Notes under the pieces: model-generated
Databases searched by the model: none
What the model was told of the DNA's origin: nothing
What the model saw: the letters and a program-made list of their open reading frames with translations, nothing else
Translations under genes and position numbers: made by a program
Shown here: one piece after another, positions 34,642-45,112 of the stretch
How the letters are laid out: each line of letters opens with the position of its first letter
Position numbering within the stretch: position 1 is the first letter of the stretch
Assembly: GCF_027744825.2 (NCBI RefSeq)
Contig: NC_071350.1
Coordinates: 2,976,001 to 3,040,000, forward strand
Source: Synchiropus splendidus
Taxonomy: Eukaryota > Chordata > Actinopteri > Syngnathiformes > Callionymidae
Length of the DNA stretch: 64,000 nt
Direction of reading: 5' to 3'

Positions 34642-36357
34642 GACCCTGTCAAGTCCAGGATAAATATTGGACAATAAATAAGATATTATTTTACAAAACT
34701 CACTGTTGCCGTTATATAAATTAAGAAACAAGTCTAGTATGAATTTACTGGACAAGCTTTGGAAAAACAACCTCAAACTTACAAACGAGTCCATAAATAA
34801 ATGTGCAGAAGTCTATCGTCATATTTTGTCGAAAAGGTTCCGTACAACAAGGCGATTGATTTGCTTTCAAAGTAGAAAAGAAAGGGAGCACGGTATTAAT
34901 GCTCACTTGACAGCCGAGCCCAAAATCAAATGGTAACGTGAACGTAGCCAGAGTGAAGTTCAATGTCTCCATAAATAGTCTCTTCTATTTCCAAAGTTTC
35001 AGAATATCATCCAAAAAAGGAAAACCTTCATGTTATCCCAAAGCACAGGGCCGTTTCTTACAAAAGCCAACATGTACATGTGCAAATAGGAAGTGGCCTG
35101 TACTCGACTACTCACAGTGCAATGATAAACCGCTGCGTTACCGTTCAGTGTTTTTTTTTTCTTTTTTTTTTTCCTTTTTTTCATCGTTGTTGAATAAATT
35201 AAACCTGCCGTCGATTCCAACAATCTGGCGGCTGAGGTATGATATCAAAACTTTCCTTATTTGAATCCGAGGAACAAGCAGTACATCAAGACTGGATCAG
35301 GAACAAGCAGGATGAAACAAACCATAAAAAAAACCAAAACAAACAAGATCCTCTGGAGTAGAAAAGTGTCAGGATGCACCGGAAAACTGCTGTTTACATC
35401 TAAGTACAGTGTGCTTTGGATTCATTTTTTTTTTATCTCTGCTTTGAAATGATAGCGATACTTGAACAGTTAGACAAAAGATACCAATTTCAACTTGCGT
35501 TTTTTTGTAATATATATATATATTTTTTTCTTCTTAAAACAGTGTTGACTGCAAATTTGCTGGTATGACACTTGTAAAATTATTCAGCTTGAGTATTTAC
35601 AGAGCGCGTTTTGTGTGTGATGTTTCCAGCAGGAAAAGTAGAATAATAAGTGTTTACAGCTTTTTTTTTTCTTCGTCTATTCACACGCTAGTTCTTTGAC
35701 ACACCACCACAAAAATATGCTATTCTCTCACTGAGTGGGTTATATGCAGTGACTGGAATAATATGTACAGCTACATTTCTTTTTCTCAAGTTTCAATTCA
35801 CAATGTAGTAATATGAAATTTTGTTATAGCATATATTTATATATATTTATATACTTCTAAACAACAAATAAAATGACACTTATAAAAAAGGACCATAAAA
35901 ATATTGAAGTCCTCTTCGTATTGCCCAAAAATAGGTCATTATGGTTAACAATGAGACATCACAAGAAATAAAACCGCTACTAAGATTTATTACTTTTATA
36001 CCTTCAAATTTTTCCTTAAAACTTGAGTATTTTTCAGCAAATCGTCCCAAGATGGATTTTTTTTTTCTTTATCTGAGATTTTTCTCAATTCCGAAAACCA
36101 TATGCACGAAACATCATCCAAGGGAAGGACTGATCATCGACAGAGGAAAAAAAAAAAAAAAAGAAAGCTGACGGGGGAAAGAATCGGTGGTGATACTGGA
36201 ACCAAACCAGGTAAAGGGAGTAATAGGAGGTTTGGAATATAGTACAGCAGTTATTTTCTGAGATGACTTAACGTGTTCTTTTCTCGGTCGGCCGGCTCCG
36301 ACTGTCTCTCCATTTGCCCCGGTGACGCTGTAGTGCTTGAAGGTTGAAAAGCGTCAC

Positions 36358-38103
36358 CTGCACACAAAGCCAATTAGAAACTCCGCCCTGATTTCCCCGG
36401 ACCACCAGACAGACTCTGCTGGAGGACAAACAGACAGAAAAGGAGGGGTGCAGGTGTTAGAGGCGGCAGTGGAGTCCCACAAACATACTTCAGAAACGAC
36501 AACCGCTCATTGAGTTTGGCTGCGACAGGCCGGCTGAATCACGACAGAGGTGTCATACCAACATGCTTCTCTGTGTGTACCACTGCACAATATCACCTGC
36601 TGCAATATCACTATAAAGCCAAACAATTTAAAACAATTTCAATTCATACTTAGGTAGCACTTTAGCTTATACTATTCTACAGTGGTACCTCGGTTCTCGA
36701 CCACAATCCGTTCCAGACGGCCGTTCGAGAAGTGATTTGTTCGAAATCTGAATCGATTTTTCCCTTTCCAATTAATGGAAAAAGAAACAATGTGTTCCAA
36801 GCCTTAAAATAGGCTTTTGTAGGAGTGAATGTAGAGCGTCTGCTGCAGGTGCGCTGTTCCTCTATGTGTGTGGCCGCTGCATGTGGGAGGGGTTGCAGAG
36901 TGAGTGACGTCTCTCCAGAAGTGAAGAGGTGCCCGGTGCGTGTCCAGCTCTGAATGTGCGCTTCTGTGCAGTTTGGCTGTGACAAAGTCATAAACCAAGT
37001 AACGCTCTGTCCCAGACTCGCCTCATCCCTGTCCCAGCTCCAGCTGACAACAGGAAATCAAACCCTGGAGTGTGCGCTCCAGCCTCGGAGGTGAGGAGAG
37101 CGAGCACCTCCCCTGTGACACTCTACCACGGTCCAGTGAGGAGACAGGAAAGGTTTTACACCTCAATATGAAGAAAAGCAGTCAGTAAATGTAGCTAACG
37201 GGACACGACTGCATTCAGAGGCACAATAACAAAGCGCGTTGTGGGTCAGCTGATCGGTCTGCGCACGTTATGATGTTTTAAGGCTTTTTTCAGGGGCGTT
37301 CAAGTTCTGGAATTTCGTTCGAAATACAAAGCAAAAAAATCTCGAAATTTTTGTTCGAACTCCGATTTGTTCAAAGTCCGGGACGTTCAAAAACCGAGGT
37401 ACCACTGTACTTATATGGCAATAGAGCGCACCACAAAATGCTAATAAAGCTACACTCGCTAAACATAAGAAGGAACTTACATCCTATTCACACATAAGCC
37501 TCATCGATCTATAAGCTGCAGGTGCACAGTGGTGCTAGGTGGTAACATGATTACTATTTTTTCCATTTATTTCTATCTATAAATAATTAGTTAAATTTTT
37601 TTAATTGATATTTGTTTACCCACAGATTTATTGATTTATTGATTGATTTTTGATTTATTGATTGATACCTTAATAATTACAAAACAACTATGGATAACTG
37701 CCGCAATTCAATTAATCTACGAAACTGCACAACACAGCCAGTGGGAATCAAAGTGCCCACCACTGGTGCTCGTACAGACACGACTTTGAAAAAAGGACTT
37801 CTTTATCTTGTGCAGCAGCAACAGAAATACAGGATTCACACCGGCCTGTCACACAATGTATGAAACTTCAAGAAAAAGAACATGAAGAAACGTGACGGAG
37901 CCGGCAGCAGGTGTGAGGTTGCGACCGCCACACAGTGGGGTTCAATGAATCCCGCTTGATCGAGGTGTCGCCTTTTGTTCCCGCTCACACTTTTACTACC
38001 AGCTCCGTCACTGGACTGAGGGCCAATGGACAACAAATCATGCGGCGGGACACACAGATTAGACAAAGAGTGACAGAAATGCACAGTAAATAAAATGCAA
38101 TAC
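36358..38103 (-). other. msi2: msi2 intron located after the stop codon
   Basis: A donor gag|gtattg (minus; GT at 38103-38102) lies 29 nt after the stop codon, and an acceptor tgtgcag lies at 36358. The 1.75-kb intron contains a mariner-like MITE (36680-37407). Because the exon junction is less than 50-55 nt past the stop, it should not trigger nonsense-mediated decay. Confidence 0.55.
36680..37407. mobile_element. Mariner-like MITE with TA duplication
   Basis: The left end cagtggtacctcggttctcg and right end aaccgaggtaccactg form a perfect 16-bp inverted terminal repeat, flanked by TA on both sides (36678-36679 and 37408-37409). A second inner inverted block uses gttcgaaat/atttcgttcgaaat-type sequence. 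728 bp, non-coding interior; it lies in the post-stop intron of msi2. Confidence 0.85.
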
Positions 38104-38132
38104 CTCTGACGAGATGGCAACCAGCCACCTGC
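38104..38132 (-). other. msi2: msi2 UTR part of the stop-codon exon
   Basis: Twenty-nine bases between the stop and donor gag|gtattg (minus strand: gcaggtggctggttgccatc then tcgtcagag). Short enough to be NMD-exempt. Confidence 0.5.
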
Positions 38133-38174
38133 TCAATGGTATCCATTTGTAAAAGCTGTCGCAATCAACGGGCC
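38133..38174 (-). CDS. msi2: Musashi-2, terminal coding exon
   Basis: On the minus strand, after acceptor cacttttag, the exon encodes GPLIATAFTNGYH and a tga stop. This is exactly the invariant C-terminus of vertebrate Musashi-1 and Musashi-2. The exon enters in phase 0, matching the phase-0 end of the exon at 43152-43306 and the human exon boundary at the same residue. The exon continues 29 nt past the stop as UTR to a donor at 38104. Musashi-2 is a cytoplasmic RNA-binding translational regulator of stem and progenitor cells that recognises UAG-containing sites in 3' UTRs. Confidence 0.95.
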   Translation of the reverse strand, partial: GPLIATAFTNGYH

Positions 38175-38631
38175 CTAAAAGTGTAGAGTTAGTGCCTTGG
38201 TCAGTATATGCAATTCAAGGACAGAAAAGTGAGTATCACATCAACCCTTGTCAACCAAAATCAACCCAGATCATCTTGGATCGGGAGCAGCGGAGCTTGT
38301 CGCACCCGTGATTTATTGCGCTGGCGATAATGCTGGGAAACAATTTAGCAAGAACTTATGCAGCTTTTGTTGTTTCTGCAGCTCTGGCTAAAGGTCAAAT
38401 GTGTAATCTTTCATCTGGAAGTGCATCCTCAGCATTGGTCATGGTGTCTCGAGCTGGAGTTCACAACTACCCTGCGGATCAACTCCTGGGTAATGGCTCT
38501 TTTAATGGACTTTATGGACCAAAAATGTTCACATTCTCAAGTCAATGCGAAAAAGCAGAGAGGCCTAGTAAATGAGATGACTCAACACATGTGCATCGCA
38601 TTTGGTGTACCAGCATCGAAGGAGCTGGTAG

Positions 38632-38770
38632 TGATGAGGCTTCATGAAACAGTGTCCTTATTTTTAAAGCTCAGAGGGTGGCGCGCTTGGTGGTGTTAAT
38701 GTCAGGCTGAAATTGTTGTTGAAAGCCAAATATTATAGATCAGCGAGTGCCACCTCGTGGGAACTCAGTC
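38632..38770. repeat. Palindromic repeat family (copy 5)
   Basis: Left arm gatgaggcttcatgaaacag with tgtcctta, inner gggtggcgcgc and a degraded right half agtgccacctcgtgggaact. The right outer arm is lost. Confidence 0.5.
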
Positions 38771-39119
38771 TTGAGCTATAATTTCACTTGAGGATAGAAT
38801 TAGAGCACAAAATAGGATTAGCCCTTAGACTAAAGATGTGTGAGTGCTAAAGATGTAGCTGCCCATTTTGGTAAATGATCTATGGACATTAAAGAATTTC
38901 GAGATAGAGGAATAAAAGAAATACACCAGCGAATCATGCAGCAGCCGATGACATGAATGGTGCTCTTCCAACTGTGAAGAGGCGCAGACGCTCTCCCATT
39001 AAAGCTGAAATGCCTGGCACATAGGAGCGACCTCTTCACGATCGAGACCATTAAGACACGCGACTCAACATTCAGGGGAGTGTGACGGCAGCCGTCAAGT
39101 CTGTGAACTTAAAAACCGC

Positions 39120-39500
39120 GTACAAAAGCACTTTGACCAGCGATGATCTGTCCTTTATCACTTCCATCAACTAATCGCTCCGTAATTGACTGTCATGTGA
39201 AAACATTAGCGCTTCCTCGCAGCGGCTGTTTTGATATTGGGATTAATAAAAGCAGCGAAGCGTCGCGGTGAGGGACAAAAGCAGTCAATCTGAAGTCGTG
39301 ACACGCGGCGATCTGCCATGAGCTTGGCTCTCCCTGTACGAGGTGAATTCTAAAGTGCATTTTAGTTCTGATTCATTTGCTATTTTAATGTAGTGAATAG
39401 AGAGATCATCTCGCCGAGAGCAGTGTCAGAGGGCCCATCACCTCGCTGCTTTACAGCACGCCGTTTGATTCACTGGGTAATTCTGAAGAGGCAATTTAGC
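39120..39500. other. Candidate conserved non-coding element in msi2 intron
   Basis: Complex, non-repetitive sequence with homeodomain-like cores (caactaatcgctccgtaatt, gggattaataaaag) and balanced base composition, unlike neighbouring AT-rich or repeat DNA. The judgement is from composition only. Confidence 0.22.
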
Positions 39501-40203
39501 TCACAGTACCACTGGCACCGTTTGACATTCCACCGAAGAATCACAGGACTTGAATGATATCAGGTAAAACAAATTGGTGTGGCTCATGAATTCGCTTCCT
39601 CTTTCAACCCCTGGAAAGATGAAATCAAACAGACAGAGAAATACATGACGCGTTGACTGAGGTGGACCGCAGCAACAAGTGAGAAAACAAATTGTTTCAG
39701 TCAACTATCCGGTGGTAAATCTGCTTTGAAAGAGAGCCAGTCGGGTCTTTCAGACTAAATATTTGCTTTCCTACACTGAGCACAGCAGATTAATGGCGGC
39801 CGGCCAGTGACTCCAAAACAATTAATGAGTAAGGCTTTGTGAGCAAGTGAAAAGGCACAAATGCTTTTTCCACTCCGAAAGCATAAATCAATTAGACACA
39901 GATCGTACAGAAGCATCACATTAAAATGGTGAGTGACTTTGCATATTTGCTGTGAAGAGTGAGCCCATGAATGTTCCACCGACTCCCACGGACTGTATGG
40001 CTGTTGCTCTATGGGAAATGGATGCTGGACCAAAGCACTAAACCAATAGTAAAAATATCAGCTGTAGAATTTTAGTTTGACCAGAGATGGTGGGGCTTAA
40101 ATACCCTGCTTTCTTGGTGCATGTGGAGAGCTTTGTACAAAACCCAGACTTAAGTTCCTTCAGGACGCCGACAATCTCATTTCATGTTTGCATTTTTGCT
40201 ATA

Positions 40204-40501
40204 CAAGTAACATCCGACTTACGACCGGGATCAATTCCGACCAACCGGTTGTAAGTCAGATTGGACGTAAGTCGAATGCTGTTCAAAATAGCCGCCGCGA
40301 GGGTTATAGGTACGACTGTAGTGGTAGATGGCTGTGTGAGAGTGAGGTGCTGGGATACTGTGCTGTAAGAGTTGTATGCGTTGCTGGGCTGCTACGTGCT
40401 GCGGTGCCAGGCATTGAATAAATAAAAAATGAGCATCTGCTGGCTGTGGTCGTAAGTACGGGTGGACGGAAGTCCAGAAGGTTGTAAGCGGATGTTACTT
40501 G
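40204..40501. mobile_element. Small mariner-like MITE with TA duplication
   Basis: The left end caagtaacatccgacttac and right end gtaagcggatgttacttg are inverted repeats, with TA on both sides (40202-40203 and 40502-40503). A second set of inner repeats with cgtaagt blocks follows. 298 bp, non-coding. Confidence 0.8.
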
Positions 40502-40674
40502 TACTAATACTGGTGATGATGATCCTACTCCTTAACTGTTTAGGACGTTTGTTAGGGCAGAAAAGTGATGTGAATTTGTTGATTTTTTCAGTACTCAGTT
40601 TCCAAAACATTCATAAGATTAGTTTGACATATTTGTGCGATGACTTTGTTTTGCCCTCACACTATTGAAGTTCT

Positions 40675-40688
40675 CCCACAGGGGGCAG
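40675..40688 (+). promoter_or_regulatory. CTCF-like core motif
   Basis: cccacagggggcag matches CCASYAGRKGGCRS at 12 of 14 positions including the AGGGGGC heart. It is not part of a recognised repeat. Confidence 0.3.
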
Positions 40689-40865
40689 CACAGAGTAACA
40701 TGTAGTCAAAGATGGCTTGCAAACAAGCAGCGCTATCAACTATAAAATACTGTATAGAGAATGGACAGGATATAAGAGGCGATTATCGACTGCAAACGGA
40801 TGTGGGGGAGAAGTCTGATTCATTTCTGAATGGAATTATCCATAAACTTTGAATCAACATCAACA

Positions 40866-40975
40866 TTTCATGAAACACATTTTCCTCATTTTCAGATGGT
40901 GCTCCTGGTTAAAAAATAATGTGAGGTTTGGTTGAAATAATTATTGAAAGCCAAAGATTATAGATTGCAAGTAAA
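40866..40975. repeat. Palindromic repeat family (copy 6, degraded)
   Basis: Left arm tttcatgaaacacattttcc, inner cagatggtgctcctgg, then ttattgaaagccaaag shared with copy 5. The right arm is lost. Confidence 0.5.
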
Positions 40976-43151
40976 GGCCCCAATATTTTTCACACTGTGG
41001 CATTCTTCATTATGTAAAAAAACTGCATAATAATAAAGCCTGCAGACCCAAAAGAAAAAAACCCAACCAAAAAACAGTATTTGGTCAAATTATTTATTTG
41101 AGAAATTTCTGCTGTCAGCGAGCACAGTCGGCTGACTCATTAAAATGACTTGTAATTTTGTGAAAACAAACAGCTGTAAAATTACATCACCCCACTTGTA
41201 GCATTGGACACCTAGTTTGTCACCTCTTTAAAAGAAAAATAAATGTATAGATGAGGTCAAACATCTCGAGGATCATAACACAAAATGGCTTCCACAAATG
41301 TGCCTAAAGAAACGTGCTGTTACTCATATCACGAGTCACATATTTGCTGACTCGAGATGCGTTTACAGTCCAGCAGAAGTTGCACATCAGAGGACGTGGT
41401 TGTGGACTTTGGCAGCAGTTCCACTGCTGGCTACGTAGCTTCTGCTACTTAAACTGCTTTGTGATTCACATTTTCTGCTCCAAGTATCGTTGGTAACATG
41501 CTGCACAGCTATTATGGCAGCCGTGCTAAATGAGCCGCCTGTTCATTTTAATTGGGCGGCACATTATTTTAAGGGTGGCATCAAGCTTCAGGCATTTTCA
41601 CACACAAATCCGAGGCCTTCAGCGAGACTCGGTTCAAAATGTGCTTGTTTTCTCTCTGTACTGGGGCGAGGAAGCGAAGTTGGCGTGGAGCATAAAAGTT
41701 GGTCATCGTGGTTCTAACTTGCGGCGCAAACAGCCTCTTCATTATCCCTCCTCCAGCCTCATGCATTAATTACAGTTTCCAGTCAGCAGGTGTTATTTTT
41801 CATAACCTACGACACGTCGATCAGTTCAGTCATGTGAGAGAACGCGGGGCAACGCGGTGAGTCAGTTTAGCCCGGCTCACACGCTGCCAGGAGTCACGAA
41901 ATTCCATTTTTAACAAGGCTTATGTTGTCAGAGGAGTTCATCCCCGAAATGCCCAGAACCTCCTGCACACTTTTTTTCATTCACCCAAATTCTGAATTCT
42001 CATGTCCTCTACTGTGAGTCCGTATGGGTTTGAATGCAGCAAAACTAAAACTCTGGCCAGGACAAGCCTCATAACACAATACAAATTATGAGCCATATGA
42101 CATCATGCAAGGGCTTTGATTCGGGAAGTACACAATAGAATGCTATAGAACCTCCTGTGTGTCTTCATCAGGTCCTCTACTGTGAGTGTATATGAGTTTG
42201 ACTGCAGCCAAACTATTTGCAAAAGGACGGAATTGTACTTTAAAATCCATTATAGTGCCTTTATTTTGAAGTTTTCTGCGAGGATGCTGCTTTACCGTAA
42301 CTACCAGCATATACGCGCAAGATTGAATTCTGGCACGGCTGGGTGTGGGCTTGACCGCGGTGACACCAAAGGGTTAACAGAGCTGTCAATCAAGCCAGTG
42401 CATCTGCTTGTAATAAAAGTGGAGTGCCAGCTTTCATTCACTCTCATCAATCCATTCCAAAGCAGGATTGTCAGAAGGGAAGCACTTGAAAATGAACCCA
42501 GGTTCTTAGCTGCTGTTCTCACGTCTTTTTTTCTCTTTCACCCACAATATCCCCCCTCGAATGCAGATTTGGTCTCAATGCTGACGGACGTCCAGAACCT
42601 CTAACATGGTTGAGTTTAGTGGCTTACCTATAATGTGTATAATATATAATGATGTGACACCCTTAAAAAAAAAAAGAATTCTCTGTGCACTGGTAACACA
42701 GTGATCAACTATCCTAAGAAACATTAGTTAAACCTTTGTTTCCCAGCGCTCGCGCACCTACTTTAAACAAATAATAAAATAGCGATGTGAACATTTGTTT
42801 TGGAGCAGTGTTTGGTTTCAAATGGTTTGAATTGAATCAAATTATTCTCGAATAATGAATGGAAGCACAAACGCATTCGCAGTTCAATAACAGCCTGCAG
42901 CGTTTTCTTTTTTGTTGAAGCAACGCTCTTAACCAAGCTGCTCATTTGTCACCACCAAGTTTAGGGCGTACACGGCTTGGGTGCGACGCTGCTCTCCAGA
43001 GATCTGCAGCAGTAAATCTTTGTGAGGTATTAAAAGCTTCTCCTGCTTCTGAATCAAGTCGAAAATCACTATGAGCGGATTGGCTTAGTGGCTGGTTTTA
43101 GTAACCGCGAGGAGGCGTCGACAGCTCTGCGAGGCAGACTACGGTACTCAC

Positions 43152-43306
43152 AGTGATGCTGGGTCCAAAACCAGATCCGGGCTGGGGGCTAGCAGCACTG
43201 ATGTAGTTGCCCACAGCCGAGTCCTGGCTGCTAGGTCCGTACAGATCTGCCACAGGCCCGGGACTGTTGGCACCGGGGAACCCACCGGGCCTTGAAGGGT
43301 TGGTGC
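43152..43306 (-). CDS. msi2: Musashi-2, penultimate coding exon
   Basis: On the minus strand, after acceptor cccgtacag, two bases complete a Gly codon and the exon then encodes [36 protein letters not shown] and [15 protein letters not shown] (51 codons). Human MSI2 has [35 protein letters not shown] and [15 protein letters not shown] here. The donor act|gtgagt is a strong consensus and leaves phase 0. This is the low-complexity Gly/Pro/Ser tail downstream of the two RNA-recognition motifs. Paralogue a or b cannot be told from this piece. Confidence 0.95.
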
Positions 43307-44931
43307 CTGTACGGGAACACAGAACACAGCGGCTTAGGACCAGCCATCAAGGACATGATGAGCAAGTGTCAGGAGGCCACATGACTGGATTCAACAAGCA
43401 ACTTTCTCCACTTAAGGTGGAGCAGATTAGTGAATCCAGTATGAGGTCCTCTCCTCATGCTCCACAGTGCCATCCAGTTCAGCCATGCACACAACAAACA
43501 AGCACGTCGCTACAGACACCATGCTAACAAAACAATGCCATGCAGAAGAAGAGGACGAGAGCATCGGTGAGTCAGACTAACGCTTCTTCTGTTTCTTGCA
43601 TCGGCAAGCAAGACTTAAATCCTTCAATACTACGTATTCAAGTCGACTTTGGAGTGCACCTCAGGCAGGAAGCAAAAGAATAGCTTTGTGAAACAAGAGG
43701 AGGCAGTAAGGGGAAATATAAAAGCTTGACCTGAGTTCTTCAGCAGGTTGGAACTCAGGAGGATAAAATGAAACACTGTACATGACTTACCACCTTTGCT
43801 CCGTGAGTAAGAGCAACCCAGACTAATAAAATGTCCTAACAAATACAGATACTTACTAAAGGCCAATAACACCGGCAATAGAGAGGAAAAACAGTCAGGG
43901 GAGAAAGAAAAATGTGAATATCTGAGCAGCAATCTCGTCTGCTGTCAGCCTGGCGTAACCCTCGCTCTCACCCTCGCTCGCAGACAGATGGTGCAGGAAT
44001 AAAACCTGTACAGCTGCATTAAGAAGACAAAGCGGCAAAAGGAAATGCTTGATCTTGTGTGGGTATGAGCTCATGATGCCTGAGAGGGAATCTTTGCGTA
44101 AATTACATCCGCCGTGCTAATGCTCACACATGGATCAGAGCCATGACGCCTCTATCAGCTCAGATCACCTACGAACATCAGTAAAACACCATTTAAATAC
44201 AAAAAAAAAAAACTTCCAACTACTGGACTAGAAGCAGCTGAACAGCCAGCAGCTCCTGCTCTTATCTCTATGCCACAGACTCCACTAGACTGCCTTATTA
44301 TGTAATTACAGACTTTTCAAACAGCCCTGTGATGGCTAATTCTTCAGTAAAAGTGGGGAACCTTTCACCAGCCAAAGTATTTTGCTCAATGAAGGGCCCA
44401 TATTTGTTTTCTGCTGTATCGCTGACGACCCCTCTACTCTTCATTTAGTGATTTAAAAGAGAGAAAAAAAGAATGACACCGCAGAACACTGTGATACATG
44501 GCTGGTACTCGAGGGAAAGACAGATTTGATTCAGCGACTAAACAAGTCGAGAGGAATTCAAGGATACGCCACTGCGGCATGTGAAACTGCAGAAAATGAG
44601 TAATAGAAATGAATAGTGTCGAGGTCGAATGAAACGTCGCTTCATTCTAGTTCACATTTTCAATACTCCGGCGCCACGGCTAGCTGACTGACTCGCCGAC
44701 TGAGTAGCAGCTGGACCAACTGGCAAGGGTGAGATGATATGCTCAGTCTCAAGACGCTGGGTTCACGAGAGAGGCATGAGAATTTCCGTGTTTTAAGAAA
44801 ATCTAAAATGAAGAAATTTAAAAATTAAAAATAAATATTGACACGCCAGTCAAAATGATAACACTTGAATGCTTCCAGTCAGTTTTTGACATTGTCCAGA
44901 ACAGAAATGGATGTTTCATAGTGAGGGGTAG

Positions 44932-45112
44932 ATGAGGTTTCATGAAACAGTGTCCTGAAATTCAGAGGCCACCAGCTGCTGTAGAATGTTTTGACTTGAA
45001 CAACTAGGTCAGTGAAACCTCATATCATTGCTAAACCAAGAGCGCCATCTAGTGGCCTCTGAAAATGAGGACTCAGTTTCATCAACCCCGCAATACTGTT
45101 TCATGATACCTC
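44932..45112. repeat. Palindromic repeat family (copy 7), well preserved, with a CTCF-like core
   Basis: Left arm gatgaggtttcatgaaacag then tgtcctgaaattcagaggcc; right half agcgccatctagtggcctct then gaaaatgaggactcag. A second outer arm actgtttcatgatacctcg follows. The right inner block is a full match to the CTCF core on the minus strand (45042-45055). Confidence 0.7.
45042..45055 (-). promoter_or_regulatory. CTCF-like core motif (full match), repeat-borne
   Basis: The minus strand reads ccactagatggcgc, identical to the motif in copy 2 at 28800-28813. The two identical cores lie 16 kb apart in opposite orientation, one each side of the msi2 3' end, and point towards each other. Confidence 0.45.

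Larger units (their letters stand above)
34045..36357 (-). other. msi2: msi2 last exon, 3' UTR only
   Basis: On the minus strand the exon begins after acceptor ggctttgtgtgcag at 36358-36360 with gtgacgcttttcaacc and continues as AU-rich UTR with many ATTTA-like motifs and A tracts. It contains no open frame of note. Polyadenylation candidates are AATAAA at 34636-34641 and ATTAAA at 34066-34071. It is joined to the stop-codon exon by an intron (36358-38103). The exon start is supported by the acceptor and by the change in composition; expression data would confirm it. Confidence 0.6.
38175..43151 (-). other. msi2: msi2 intron between the last two coding exons
   Basis: About 5.0 kb bounded by donor act|gtgagt (at 43151) and acceptor cacttttag (at 38175). 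No further coding exon was recognised. It contains two palindromic repeat copies, a small mariner-like MITE (40204-40501), a CTCF-like site (40675-40688) and a possible conserved element at 39120-39500. Confidence 0.75.

Noticed and set aside
43207..43527. A plus-strand open frame opposite the msi2 penultimate exon
   Set aside because: Antisense shadow of a well-supported coding exon.
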